Source: a virus. Taken from it: a stretch of DNA of 29,811 bases. The notes below the pieces were generated by a model. The model did no database searches. It was given only the letters and a program-made list of their open reading frames with translations, and was not told where the DNA came from. The position numbers were made by a program, and so were the translations under genes. Below, piece after piece: positions 24,091-29,811 of the stretch (positions within the stretch are counted from its first letter, which is position 1; each line of letters begins with the position of its first letter). The stretch covers positions 1 to 29,811 of the IMG/VR virus record IMGVR_UViG_3300025674_000253; one strand, 5' to 3'.

Positions 24091-24767
24091 TACTCTACCC
24101 CCATGTTTTCTTCTAACTGACGCTTAATACGCATCCAAGTATCGGGGCTTTCTTTACCCAATTCAACTTGTAGGATATTGAATGTTTGATTGACTTGTTG
24201 TCCATCACTCTGTGCGCCCCATTGGTCTTGGAATCGCAGTAGGTCTTTTACAGTTTCACGCACTTCTTTGTGAAGCGATACTGCATCTCTTACAAACCCA
24301 TCTTCATGTACTGTACCTTCGTCAAGTAATTCAGATAATTTATGATTAAGTTTTTCTGCGTTAGAGCGAAGCAAGTTGATTTCTTGACCTGCTACTAACG
24401 CCACTTCAATTGCTGCTGTCTTTTGTACAAGCGGTTGGAAGTGGTGCTTCATGTGGTGATACACTGTGCTTTCGGCAATACCTAAATCTTCAGCGATGTT
24501 CTGACTTACTGAACCATCATCAAAGAAAGCCCTTTCATATTCTGCTCTCATTGGAGAGGTACATACCACGCAATCTACGTTTGCGCCCATGTGATACTCA
24601 CCCATATGATTGCGATAATGACGGTCTGCGGTGTTTGCTCTCCACCCCATATCTTTGTCTAATTGTCTAGCAGAAATGGCACCTTGAAGCATCTGAGATT
24701 CAAACTCATCTCTATCTTCGTGAACGCAAAAGGCGCAAGAGCGTTTAGTCACCTTACCCTCCGCCAT
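24090..24767 (-). CDS. Probable terminase small subunit with two zinc-binding HTH units
   Basis: A 225-residue protein. Residues 11-54 and 66-109 are two copies of one unit: a CxxC pair (CAFC; CVVC), a helix-turn-helix-like stretch (GAISARQLDKDMGWRANT; GSVSQNIAEDLGIAESTV), then a paired His motif (HYRNH; HHMKHH). Each could bind one zinc through Cys2His2. The C-terminal half is a long helix suited to oligomerisation (LLRSNAEKLNHKLSELL and LHKEVRETVKDLLRF). A DNA-binding N-terminus plus oligomerising C-terminus upstream of the large terminase is the classic small-subunit layout, so a packaging-site recognition role is likely. No ribosome site precedes ATG at 24767, but a TTTTTAAT stretch at about -28 could serve a leaderless promoter. 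Confidence 0.68.
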   Translation of the reverse strand: MAEGKVTKRSCAFCVHEDRDEFESQMLQGAISARQLDKDMGWRANTADRHYRNHMGEYHMGANVDCVVCTSPMRAEYERAFFDDGSVSQNIAEDLGIAESTVYHHMKHHFQPLVQKTAAIEVALVAGQEINLLRSNAEKLNHKLSELLDEGTVHEDGFVRDAVSLHKEVRETVKDLLRFQDQWGAQSDGQQVNQTFNILQVELGKESPDTWMRIKRQLEENMGVE

Positions 24768-24826
24768 GCTGGTCTTAAAGCATACACATTAAAAACGATT
24801 ATGACTAAACAAAAATTGGGAGTGCC
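24768..24826. promoter_or_regulatory. Divergent intergenic promoter region
   Basis: This 59-base gap is the only place where genes diverge. For the minus-strand gene (start 24767) TTTTTAAT lies about 21-28 bases before the ATG, compatible with a leaderless transcript. For the plus-strand gene (start 24827) ATTAAAAA lies about 33-40 bases upstream, followed by GGGAG five bases before ATG. The same A/T block could serve both directions. The elements are weak matches and inferred from spacing. Confidence 0.35.
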
Positions 24827-25063
24827 ATGTGGCGTGGTAAGAGAATAGCCAAAGTCCCGCTTACTAAAGCGACCATAGACAGTTTGAAAACTGCTGTAAT
24901 GGATGTAGTAAAAGGGGAATATGCACCACTAATTTTGAAAGAAGAAAGACTACGAATTTGCGATACCTGTCCTTACAGTGGAACCCAATGTGAAATGTGT
25001 GGTTGTCACTTGAAAACTAAAGTATCTTTACTTAATTCTAAATGCCCATTAAATAAATGGTAA
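24827..25063 (+). CDS. Small zinc-ribbon protein, only plus-strand gene
   Basis: A 78-residue protein. Residues 45-73 carry six cysteines arranged CDTCPYSGTQCEMCGC ... CPLNKW. This ribbon, ending in a CP-x-x-x-W tail, is widespread in small phage proteins of unknown function. The N-terminal 40 residues are basic then helical. The start is supported by GGGAG about five bases upstream of ATG. It is divergent from the small-terminase-like gene and its stop abuts the stop of the convergent membrane-protein gene at 25064, so no terminator fits between them. Its separate orientation suggests separate timing of expression. Confidence 0.78.
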   Translation: MWRGKRIAKVPLTKATIDSLKTAVMDVVKGEYAPLILKEERLRICDTCPYSGTQCEMCGCHLKTKVSLLNSKCPLNKW

Positions 25064-25312
25064 TCATTTAGATATTCTTGAAAAGATACCGGTAATCATC
25101 AGAATACTAGCAAACAATCCAATCAACAAATAAGATGCTGACTGTGAACCCATTTCATCTCCTTTGAATACAAGTAGTAGTAACATGGTGATAAATGAGG
25201 CAATAAACTGTACCATAATCATGTCTATAATTACACTTCTTGATGGATTCAAAACATCAAGTGTACTGTTTGCAAATCCTACCGGCACATAATTCCTATC
25301 TTTGTCATACAT
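25064..25312 (-). CDS. Two-helix small membrane protein
   Basis: An 82-residue protein with two hydrophobic helices, near residues 28-49 (IDMIMVQFIASFITMLLLLV) and 58-77 (SASYLLIGLFASILMITGIF), joined by a short polar loop. There is no signal-peptide cleavage pattern. The ribosome site is strong (AGGAGGA, about 8 bases before ATG at 25312). It is the last gene of the GTPase-containing operon. The fold is too small to assign. A holin-like or membrane-assembly part is possible, but no holin family motif is recognised. Confidence 0.72.
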   Translation of the reverse strand: MYDKDRNYVPVGFANSTLDVLNPSRSVIIDMIMVQFIASFITMLLLLVFKGDEMGSQSASYLLIGLFASILMITGIFSRISK

Positions 25313-25313
25313 A

Positions 25314-25940
25314 TTATCTTCCTCCTGTCAATAAACTACGGGCAAAGGTTCCTACGCCTCCACCTACTTTTTGCATCATTCCTTCATCTTGCAATGCTGC
25401 TTGTAGGGCACCACCCATCATTGATTGTTGAGCCATAACTGCTAACTGTTGTTGCTGGCTTTCCGCCGCATTGATGTTTTGGGTAGCCGTACTTTGAAGA
25501 ATACTAAAGTTACTCTTGACGTTTTCAGCACTAATGGTTTGCAAGTTTTGAGGCAACTTAGTTACATCAAGAGTTAGTGTACCTTCATCTTCATTTAGAT
25601 TAAATGTAGCATTTCTCAATATTTCAAGTACACTGTATGATACTACAGTTCCAAGCATTTCTACAAGTGTACCCATTTGTTGACTTGCGATAAATCTGTC
25701 TACCGGGACAATACCACGAAGCAACATAATTTGAATTTCTATTTCAGAAGGTGGTGCGATTGGTTGTTGACCCCATTGATTAGATTGACCGTTAGTTAAT
25801 CCTTGCATAAACGGGTTACTACCCACATTACCAAGTGTGCCCTGTGGCTGTGCAAACGGGTTTTGAGGTTGTTGTGGTACACCAAGATTTAGCGCACCAT
25901 TATTACCCATTGGCTGAGAATTGTTGTTAATACCAAACAT
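25314..25940 (-). CDS. Asn/Gln-rich protein of the GTPase operon
   Basis: A 208-residue protein. Residues 1 to about 70 are Asn/Gln/Pro/Gly-rich and probably disordered. Residues about 70-140 look folded (EIEIQIMLLRGIVPVDRFIA, then TLVEMLGTVVSYSVLEIL and a beta stretch GTLTLDVTKLP). The end is a helical Gln/Ala/Met-rich segment. The frame extends to a GTG at 25949 overlapping the previous gene, but the ATG at 25940 is preferred because GGTGA lies about 5 bases before it. No known family. Gln-rich helices are common in virion proteins, so a structural role is possible. Confidence 0.65.
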   Translation of the reverse strand: MFGINNNSQPMGNNGALNLGVPQQPQNPFAQPQGTLGNVGSNPFMQGLTNGQSNQWGQQPIAPPSEIEIQIMLLRGIVPVDRFIASQQMGTLVEMLGTVVSYSVLEILRNATFNLNEDEGTLTLDVTKLPQNLQTISAENVKSNFSILQSTATQNINAAESQQQQLAVMAQQSMMGGALQAALQDEGMMQKVGGGVGTFARSLLTGGR

Positions 25941-25941
25941 C

Positions 25942-26868
25942 CTATTCACCTACCCCAAGAGGTTGCTCTTCAAGACTCTTTTGTTGAACCAACTGACCCA
26001 TCATCATTTGTTGGAAAGCAGCAGTAGGTTGATTCATTGCTGCTAATTCTTCTTGGAAAATACGCAAATCAAACACAATCATTGTCACATCATTTAGATT
26101 TGTAGATGGATTTTTGTAATGAAGTATATTGATACCGTTAGTGCTTCGTGAATCCTTTTCCAACTCTGCAAAAAACGGCTCATACTTTTCTAAGAATGCT
26201 GGTGTAGGGTCTTTCTTTACTATAGAAGAAACCGGTACACTAACTAAACTAACACCTTTTTTGACTCTATCACGAAGAGTCTTAGGGTTTGACTCTTTCA
26301 CTTTGTCTTCTTCAGTTTCCCACTTACAAAGTAAATGGTAAAGATGCATATGTTCGGGGCAGTATGTACCTCTCATCTTTCTACCTGTAGTAACCTTATC
26401 TCTAGCAATGAATGCTTCGGGCTGACCACTAATTGGATTCTGCCAATACAATTCCCACAGTGATTGATTTGTGTCTTCATCACGAATTTTATTGTACAGA
26501 TTATCATGTTGTATTAGAGCAGCACAATCGCAACCATCTACTACACACATGCTAGTTTGCTTATCATAACGATACTTTCTTCCCAAAGCCCATCTCAAAG
26601 GATTGAATATACTTCTTTTTGATGGAGAAAGTAATTTGTACGCCTGTTTGATGTCCTTTTTTCTTGCTTTATGTGGGTCGGGGTGACGAGAAGGATAGAA
26701 GTTAACTTTTGGAACTTGAATATTGTTTTCTGTATGCATGTCCCTCATTGCTGCTTGTGCAGTTGCTTGTTGTGTCAATGCTTGATGTGTCAATGCACTA
26801 TTGCCTTGCTGACTTAGAGCATACAAGTGCGCTGTATTCGCATCACCTAAATTGTATTGATTATTCAT
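25942..26868 (-). CDS. Protein with a Cys/His metal-binding centre, GTPase operon
   Basis: A 308-residue protein of unknown function. The N-terminal 45 residues are Ala/Gln/Thr-rich. Residues about 45-215 look folded and contain a probable zinc site split across the chain: CVVDGCDC near 108-115 and TYCPEHMHLYHLLC near 168-181. The rest has a basic segment, then a beta-rich domain (DVTMIVFDLRIFQEELAAM) and a Gln/Met-rich end. The ribosome site AAGGCGG lies about 8 bases before ATG at 26868. The N- and C-terminal Gln-rich ends resemble those of its downstream neighbour, suggesting they interact, which is inference. Confidence 0.68.
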   Translation of the reverse strand: MNNQYNLGDANTAHLYALSQQGNSALTHQALTQQATAQAAMRDMHTENNIQVPKVNFYPSRHPDPHKARKKDIKQAYKLLSPSKRSIFNPLRWALGRKYRYDKQTSMCVVDGCDCAALIQHDNLYNKIRDEDTNQSLWELYWQNPISGQPEAFIARDKVTTGRKMRGTYCPEHMHLYHLLCKWETEEDKVKESNPKTLRDRVKKGVSLVSVPVSSIVKKDPTPAFLEKYEPFFAELEKDSRSTNGINILHYKNPSTNLNDVTMIVFDLRIFQEELAAMNQPTAAFQQMMMGQLVQQKSLEEQPLGVGE

Positions 26869-26870
26869 AT

Positions 26871-27044
26871 TTATTCCGCCTTTACTATTTCTATACTACG
26901 AGTTTCATTTTCTGAATCCCAATTGATTTTCCAACTAATTTCATCGCCTTTACTTAGACCCATTAGTTCTGCAATCCACATTGGGATAACTGTTCTAATG
27001 CTATTACTTGCCTTACCTACTGAAGCAATTTTTGTTCTTGTCAT
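26871..27044 (-). CDS. AbrB/SpoVT-like swapped-hairpin DNA-binding protein
   Basis: A 57-residue protein. MTRTKIASVGKASNSIRTVI followed by PMWIAELMGLSKGDEISW matches the AbrB/MazE-type swapped-hairpin domain: a short basic strand, 'S.RttIP' and 'l.l..GD.i.w', ending in a beta strand (TRSIEIVKAE). Such proteins dimerise and bind DNA, often as regulators or antitoxins. ATG at 27044 is chosen over an upstream in-frame start at 27095 because AGGTGA lies about 7 bases before it and the longer form would run into the GTPase gene. No toxin partner is seen next to it. A role as regulator of this operon or of host genes is inference. Confidence 0.72.
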   Translation of the reverse strand: MTRTKIASVGKASNSIRTVIPMWIAELMGLSKGDEISWKINWDSENETRSIEIVKAE

Positions 27045-27052
27045 ACTATCAC

Positions 27053-27769
27053 CTATACTGTTAAAAGTTCTATTAATGTGTTTTCTACATTCCATCCTAT
27101 TCTTGTTGCCATGAATGATTTTTGTGTAGGAATACCTGCTTTTTGTAATCTAATTAAATCGTCACGAAATGGGTCAAACACTTTGTGTTCACCAATTCTA
27201 TCCTGCCCCCAAAGTAGTGCAGCAGTTTCATCAAAAAATCTATCAGCCTTATTTGCTACAAGCATAATTACTCTTGGAGTGTATTTTTTACCCTTCCACC
27301 ATGATTTTAAATTACGATAACGATATTGTCTGTAAATAATTGCATCAACAAGATATTTGAAGCCAGCAATTTGTTGTAATGCCTCATCGCCACCTCGCAT
27401 TGCTCTTTCATCAAACATGTAAACTACAGCCTCTACTTGACGATTAACCATATCATCAGTCCAAAGATTCCAAAATCTCTCTTGTCCTCCTATATCAGCA
27501 GAATAAACAACTCTTTTATTCCCTTTCCATGATATTCTTTTACGAGTTGGTTTAGGCAAAAGATACCTACCTAGTAGTTTTAAATGCACAGTTCTGTCTT
27601 CATCGGGTATTTCTTCCATTTCACCCGGTGTAGTCATATATCTGTCAAGAGTAGTCTTACCCACTAATCCAGCACCGTAAATACCAACCTTTCTTGGTTT
27701 CCACGAATTGTATAGGTTTTGACCCCATAATGCGGCACCCACCAATGCTGAACCTGCGGGGTCTACCAT
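27053..27769 (-). CDS. Ras/Arf-like small GTPase
   Basis: A 238-residue protein with a complete small-GTPase signature: G1 P-loop GAGLVGKTT (residues 32-40), G3 DIGGQERFW (92-100), G4 NKAD (173-176) and a G5-like FMATRIG (219-225). DIGGQERF blends the Arf-type GGQ and the Ras/Rab-type GQERF forms. Switch I probably includes Thr60 (DEDRTVHL). The first about 27 residues (ALVGAALWGQNLYNSW) could be an amphipathic membrane-contact helix, as in Arf. Residues about 140-165 are a basic, Tyr/Arg/Trp-rich insertion. It follows a one-helix membrane protein gene (TAATG overlap) and a two-helix coiled-coil membrane protein. Small GTPases are unusual among virus genes. It probably switches assembly at a membrane, which is inference. 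Confidence 0.88.
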   Translation of the reverse strand: MVDPAGSALVGAALWGQNLYNSWKPRKVGIYGAGLVGKTTLDRYMTTPGEMEEIPDEDRTVHLKLLGRYLLPKPTRKRISWKGNKRVVYSADIGGQERFWNLWTDDMVNRQVEAVVYMFDERAMRGGDEALQQIAGFKYLVDAIIYRQYRYRNLKSWWKGKKYTPRVIMLVANKADRFFDETAALLWGQDRIGEHKVFDPFRDDLIRLQKAGIPTQKSFMATRIGWNVENTLIELLTV

Positions 27770-28026
27770 TAATCAACCAACCCCGATAACCATTCTCCAA
27801 AGGCTACAACCTTATTCCAAAACCATTCTACAGTGTTTACCCATATTGATTCTTCTGAATGATATTCATAGTAACTTGCTATTAGTATTCCTAAAAGCGT
27901 ACATACAACAGTACGAAGCCATCCAACACTACGCTCGTAATAATTGTCAAGTGTATTTTGAGTGTGCATTGCACGAAGCGTTGCTTCAGTAGAATCATCC
28001 GTAGGAGTTTTGAAGATTCGACCCAA
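27769..28026 (-). CDS. One-helix membrane protein next to GTPase
   Basis: An 85-residue protein with one hydrophobic segment near residues 37-52 (LRTVVCTLLGILIASYY), preceded by a polar basic/acidic N-terminus and followed by a Trp-rich amphipathic helix (IWVNTVEWFWNKVVAFGEWL). The start appears to be TTG at 28026 with GGTGA upstream at about 7 bases. The next Met is at residue 20. It overlaps the GTPase gene as TAATG, so the two are probably made in matched amounts. A membrane receptor or anchor for the GTPase is a natural guess, not shown. Confidence 0.68.
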   Translation of the reverse strand: MGRIFKTPTDDSTEATLRAMHTQNTLDNYYERSVGWLRTVVCTLLGILIASYYEYHSEESIWVNTVEWFWNKVVAFGEWLSGLVD

Positions 28027-28036
28027 GAGGCATCAC

Positions 28037-28570
28037 CTACTTCTTTTTCTTTTCTTCCTCTTCTTCAGATACACCGAGGTTAATTGGTTGGTCAATTTCT
28101 GCATTATGTTGTGGAGGATGCTGAATTAGTTTGTTTTCATATTGGTCTACTAAAGACGGAGAGCCACCCGGTACACCCCATGATGGCGGCATCTTGCCGG
28201 GATTTTGTTCCATCCATCGCAATTCAGCCTCTAATTGTGCCTCTTGCATACGGATTTCCATTTCTGCTCTACGGTTATCAAACTGCGATTGCATACTACG
28301 GAAACGATGTTGTCTGTTTCTTTCGATATTCTGTATTCGTACTCTTTCTTGCATGTTCTGTTCAAAGAACATTTTGAAGAAGTAGTACGCAATACCCTGT
28401 ACAAAGAATGCAGCCATTGCGTATGTAAATCCATTCACCATAGCGTCATTACTGTTTAACCACATCCCTGCGTCAAACAGTCCAATAGCCAATCCTACAA
28501 GTGCTGATTGCGATAGAATCAGACCCATCAATCGTATTTCTGCATCCGAGTTGTTACTTGTGGTACTCAT
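28037..28570 (-). CDS. Two-helix membrane protein with cytoplasmic coiled coil
   Basis: A 177-residue protein. Two hydrophobic helices lie near residues 14-36 (GLILSQSALVGLAIGLFDAG) and 46-66 (GFTYAMAAFFVQGIAYYFF). A long charged coiled coil follows (about 68-122, rich in Arg/Gln/Glu/Met), then a proline-rich linker and a tail of Glu then Lys. Long charged coiled coils after membrane segments are typical of tethers. It is the first sizeable gene of the operon, translationally coupled to a 27-residue leader ORF by ATGA, and is followed by a one-helix membrane protein and the GTPase. Function is unknown. Confidence 0.75.
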   Translation of the reverse strand: MSTTSNNSDAEIRLMGLILSQSALVGLAIGLFDAGMWLNSNDAMVNGFTYAMAAFFVQGIAYYFFKMFFEQNMQERVRIQNIERNRQHRFRSMQSQFDNRRAEMEIRMQEAQLEAELRWMEQNPGKMPPSWGVPGGSPSLVDQYENKLIQHPPQHNAEIDQPINLGVSEEEEEKKKK

Positions 28571-28650
28571 GTGTCCTCACCATTGGTCAAATTATTGGTC
28601 ATTATAACCTTTTCGTTTTCCTCACTTTCCTCATTATTCACTTCACTCAT
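28567..28650 (-). CDS. Possible 27-residue acidic leader peptide
   Basis: A short frame starting at ATG 28650 and ending at 28567, overlapping the next start as ATGA like most gene pairs here. It reads MSEVNNEESEENEKVIM and ends NGEDT. A GAGGT stretch lies about 9 bases before its start. The peptide is very acidic and of unknown function. It may mainly couple translation to the membrane-protein gene. No termination-control stem was recognised in it. The exact coupling supports translation, while its size leaves chance possible. Confidence 0.42.
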   Translation of the reverse strand: MSEVNNEESEENEKVIMTNNLTNGEDT

Positions 28651-28657
28651 TTTGAGG

Positions 28658-28747
28658 TTACCTCACTTCATCATACTCTCTATTATTAATATAATATATT
28701 TAGTATAGTCATAATGAATGAAGTGAAGTATGAGGTAAGTGAGGTAA
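28658..28747. repeat. Imperfect inverted repeat around an AT-rich core
   Basis: The left arm 28658-28677 and right arm 28727-28747 are inverted copies: TTACCTCACTT is perfect, followed after a small mismatched gap by TCATACT. The 49 bases between are almost pure A/T in part. Extra GTGAGGTA/GTGAAGTA-like steps extend on both sides. Possible roles are operators of a dimeric regulator, an origin or packaging-type element, or simple chance in a low-complexity gap. It is the largest gene-free region here, at about 105 bases once the leader ORF is counted. Confidence 0.65.
28688..28702 (-). promoter_or_regulatory. Candidate TATA box of the GTPase operon
   Basis: On the minus strand the core of the intergenic region reads AAATATATTATATTA, a good archaeal TATA-like sequence, about 40-50 bases before the leader ORF start at 28650. 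Transcription would begin near 28670, leaving room for the GAGGT ribosome site. It sits centrally between the arms of the inverted repeat, where bound repressor or activator dimers could control it. Assignment is by base pattern and spacing only. Confidence 0.42.
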
Positions 28748-28755
28748 GTTATTAC

Positions 28756-29493
28756 TTACATATCACGCAGTGTGCCTTTTTCTTTGAAATGTCTTGCACG
28801 ATTCTCATGCTCACCTTCAAGAGTTAATTTACCACCTTTGGTGTGTGATACATCTTTATGGTCGTGAGAACCATAGATGCCACGCCTTCTGCGCTCTCTG
28901 TTCAAGTCTTCTCTATACTTGACACGTTCGGGACTAGACTCGTATTTCTTATCGTACTCTAACTTGTGACGTTTGGCTTCGGGACTTACACGCTCTTTAA
29001 GCAGTTGGAATGCAAGTTTCATTGGTTCACTTTTATTAGCCTCTTTAAAATCTTCAGAAAAATGGTCATATGGCTCAGTCTCTCTGTAAAATGCCATATG
29101 TCTAGCCATAGCCCACGGATGGCGAGGGTCATCCCATGATTCTAGGAATTGAGGTGATTTATCAGAATTAGGGTCAGACATATGCTGATTGATGTAATTT
29201 TTAAAATAAATTAACGCCATTGTTAGTCGGTCATACTCTTGGTCGGAAACAGTTTCGTGACCTTCTGCAAATAAATGGTTAAAGTCATATCCACTCCATC
29301 CTTCTTCGGATAAATACTCACTTGGTAAATCTAAAGTAGCGTCTGCTACTTTTTTCTGTCTATCATTCAAAGTCCAATATGGTCCTGCTGACGGAAACTT
29401 ATATTGAATTTTTTCATCATCAACCGGTGTCCTTTCTTTAGGGTCAAGAGGGTCTTCTTTGAGAAGTTGCCAAGCAACATCAATTGGATTCAT
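28756..29493 (-). CDS. Virion-accessory protein with AWQLLK start and basic HNH-like end
   Basis: A 245-residue protein. It begins MNPIDVAWQLLKEDPLDP and repeats the same type of peptide later (PMKLAFQLLKERVSPEA, near residues 156-172). The middle is polar and Tyr/Trp-rich (GYDFNHLFAEGHE). The C-terminal about 60 residues are basic (SPERVKYREDLNRERRRRG, then GSHDHKDVSHTKGGKL and ENRARH). This Arg-rich block followed by 'D.sH..gGk....N' is a recurring end domain of marine phage proteins and resembles an HNH/His-Me type fold, but nuclease activity is not shown. ATG at 29493 is preferred to an upstream in-frame start because the latter would overlap the preceding gene by about 60 bases. Confidence 0.7.
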   Translation of the reverse strand: MNPIDVAWQLLKEDPLDPKERTPVDDEKIQYKFPSAGPYWTLNDRQKKVADATLDLPSEYLSEEGWSGYDFNHLFAEGHETVSDQEYDRLTMALIYFKNYINQHMSDPNSDKSPQFLESWDDPRHPWAMARHMAFYRETEPYDHFSEDFKEANKSEPMKLAFQLLKERVSPEAKRHKLEYDKKYESSPERVKYREDLNRERRRRGIYGSHDHKDVSHTKGGKLTLEGEHENRARHFKEKGTLRDM

Positions 29494-29494
29494 C

Positions 29495-29707
29495 TTACTT
29501 ACCTGCCCAAGCATCACATGTATGGTCAGCACGACAGTTAAAATCGTACCATTCACAATATCCCGTCATTGGGTCATCTGTTTTTGATGAATCCCAAGCC
29601 TTACAGTTGCCACATTTCTTTGGCCCTGTTGCTTTACGATAGTTAGGTGCATCTTCTTTACCTTTCAAAACAAGCCACGCCTGTTCCATTACTGATAAGT
29701 AGTGCAT
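29495..29707 (-). CDS. Small five-Cys protein with MEQAWLVLK peptide
   Basis: A 70-residue protein. Residues 7-15 are MEQAWLVLK, similar to peptides in its neighbour and other genes here. Residues 32-64 have Cys at 32, 35, 51, 58 and 64 (KKCGNCKAW, then YCEWYDFNCRADHTCDAW), the 'CxxC...GxC...C..W' pattern of the high-potential-iron-sulfur-like small proteins often found in phages. Metal or iron-sulfur binding is possible. The start ATG at 29707 overlaps the preceding stop as TAATG. A GTG at 29719 and an ATG at 29686 are alternatives. Confidence 0.7.
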   Translation of the reverse strand: MHYLSVMEQAWLVLKGKEDAPNYRKATGPKKCGNCKAWDSSKTDDPMTGYCEWYDFNCRADHTCDAWAGK

Positions 29708-29811
29708 TAACAATTCCACCGTTTCAATGCTGCACCTTTCGGTGTTAGTTTACCTTTCTTTGAAGTTGGTCCTTTGACTCCTGTCATTCTTGCACAGAAT
29801 GACTTTCGCCT
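29707..29811 (-). CDS. C-terminal end of a basic phage-type protein (clipped at window edge)
   Basis: Only the last 34 codons are inside the window. They encode RRKSFCARMTGVKGP, then a Lys/Gly/Thr-rich stretch and KGAALKRWNC before a TAA stop. The 'SFCARM.G...' to 'RW.C' ending is a known terminal pattern in phage proteins, usually at the end of longer head- or DNA-associated proteins. The full gene begins beyond the right edge. Its stop overlaps the following small Cys-rich gene as TAATG. Confidence 0.6.
   Translation of the reverse strand, partial: RRKSFCARMTGVKGPTSKKGKLTPKGAALKRWNC

Noticed and set aside
23615-24127. 170-residue plus-strand frame rich in Ser
   Set aside because: Antisense to the charged N-terminal part of the 552-residue gene. 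Ser/Leu/Phe-rich composition typical of a reverse shadow and no start signal.
25064-25312. Holin call for the two-helix protein
   Set aside because: Size and two helices fit many membrane proteins, and no lysis enzyme is nearby, so only a membrane protein is claimed.
26871-27044. Toxin-antitoxin pair built on the AbrB-like gene
   Set aside because: No toxin-like gene adjoins it. Neighbours are the GTPase and a 308-residue protein with no toxin motif.

Overview
This window looks like the virion-assembly half of a head-tailed dsDNA virus genome (Caudoviricetes-type), most likely one that infects a marine archaeon. Direct evidence for a tailed virus is a large terminase with both active sites, a portal protein, an HK97-type prohead protease fused to a scaffold, and an HK97-fold major capsid protein, all on one strand in the usual assembly order. 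The archaeal assignment is inference. It rests on a TATA box (TATAAATA) ending about 19 bases before a start codon that has no ribosome binding site (a leaderless archaeal promoter arrangement), on strong GGAG-type sites at genes inside operons, on very frequent Cys-pair zinc-binding modules, and on an AbrB-like regulator. A magrovirus-like virus of Marine Group II Euryarchaeota is a reasonable guess, but no gene here proves the host. Base composition is AT-rich (roughly 40% GC by eye).

Layout: every recognised gene except one (24827-25063, +) is on the minus strand, so the biological order runs from high to low coordinates. Positions 29811-28756 hold small accessory/structural proteins: a clipped basic C-terminal domain, a five-Cys protein and a protein with a basic HNH-like end. 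An AT-rich promoter region inside an imperfect inverted repeat (28658-28747) then feeds an operon (28650-25064). It contains a 27-residue leader ORF, a two-helix membrane protein with a coiled coil, a one-helix membrane protein, a Ras/Arf-like small GTPase, an AbrB-like protein, two structural-looking proteins and another two-helix membrane protein. A single plus-strand zinc-ribbon gene separates this from the assembly operon.

The assembly operon (24767-1) begins with a probable small terminase made of two zinc-binding HTH units. Three large low-complexity or unknown proteins follow, then the large terminase, a 44-residue basic protein, a protein carrying a LAGLIDADG domain, the portal, two small proteins, a Cys-rich protein and a 1919-residue giant protein with a DNA ligase-like module. 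Next come the prohead protease/scaffold, the major capsid protein, two beta-rich candidate decoration proteins flanking an HeH/LEM-like protein, small proteins, two zinc-ribbon proteins and a head-tail-connector-like protein. That last gene is broken by a 127-bp tandem duplication near the left edge.

Genes are packed tightly with ATGA/TAATG/GTGA/TTGA overlaps, consistent with translational coupling. No tRNA, rRNA, CRISPR array, insertion sequence or DNA replication gene was seen. The most unusual content is the membrane-associated GTPase cluster, the ligase-bearing giant protein inside the capsid cassette, the LAGLIDADG fusion between terminase and portal, a short AWxxLK peptide repeated in at least four different proteins, and a C-terminal tail shared by the scaffold and a separate coiled-coil protein.
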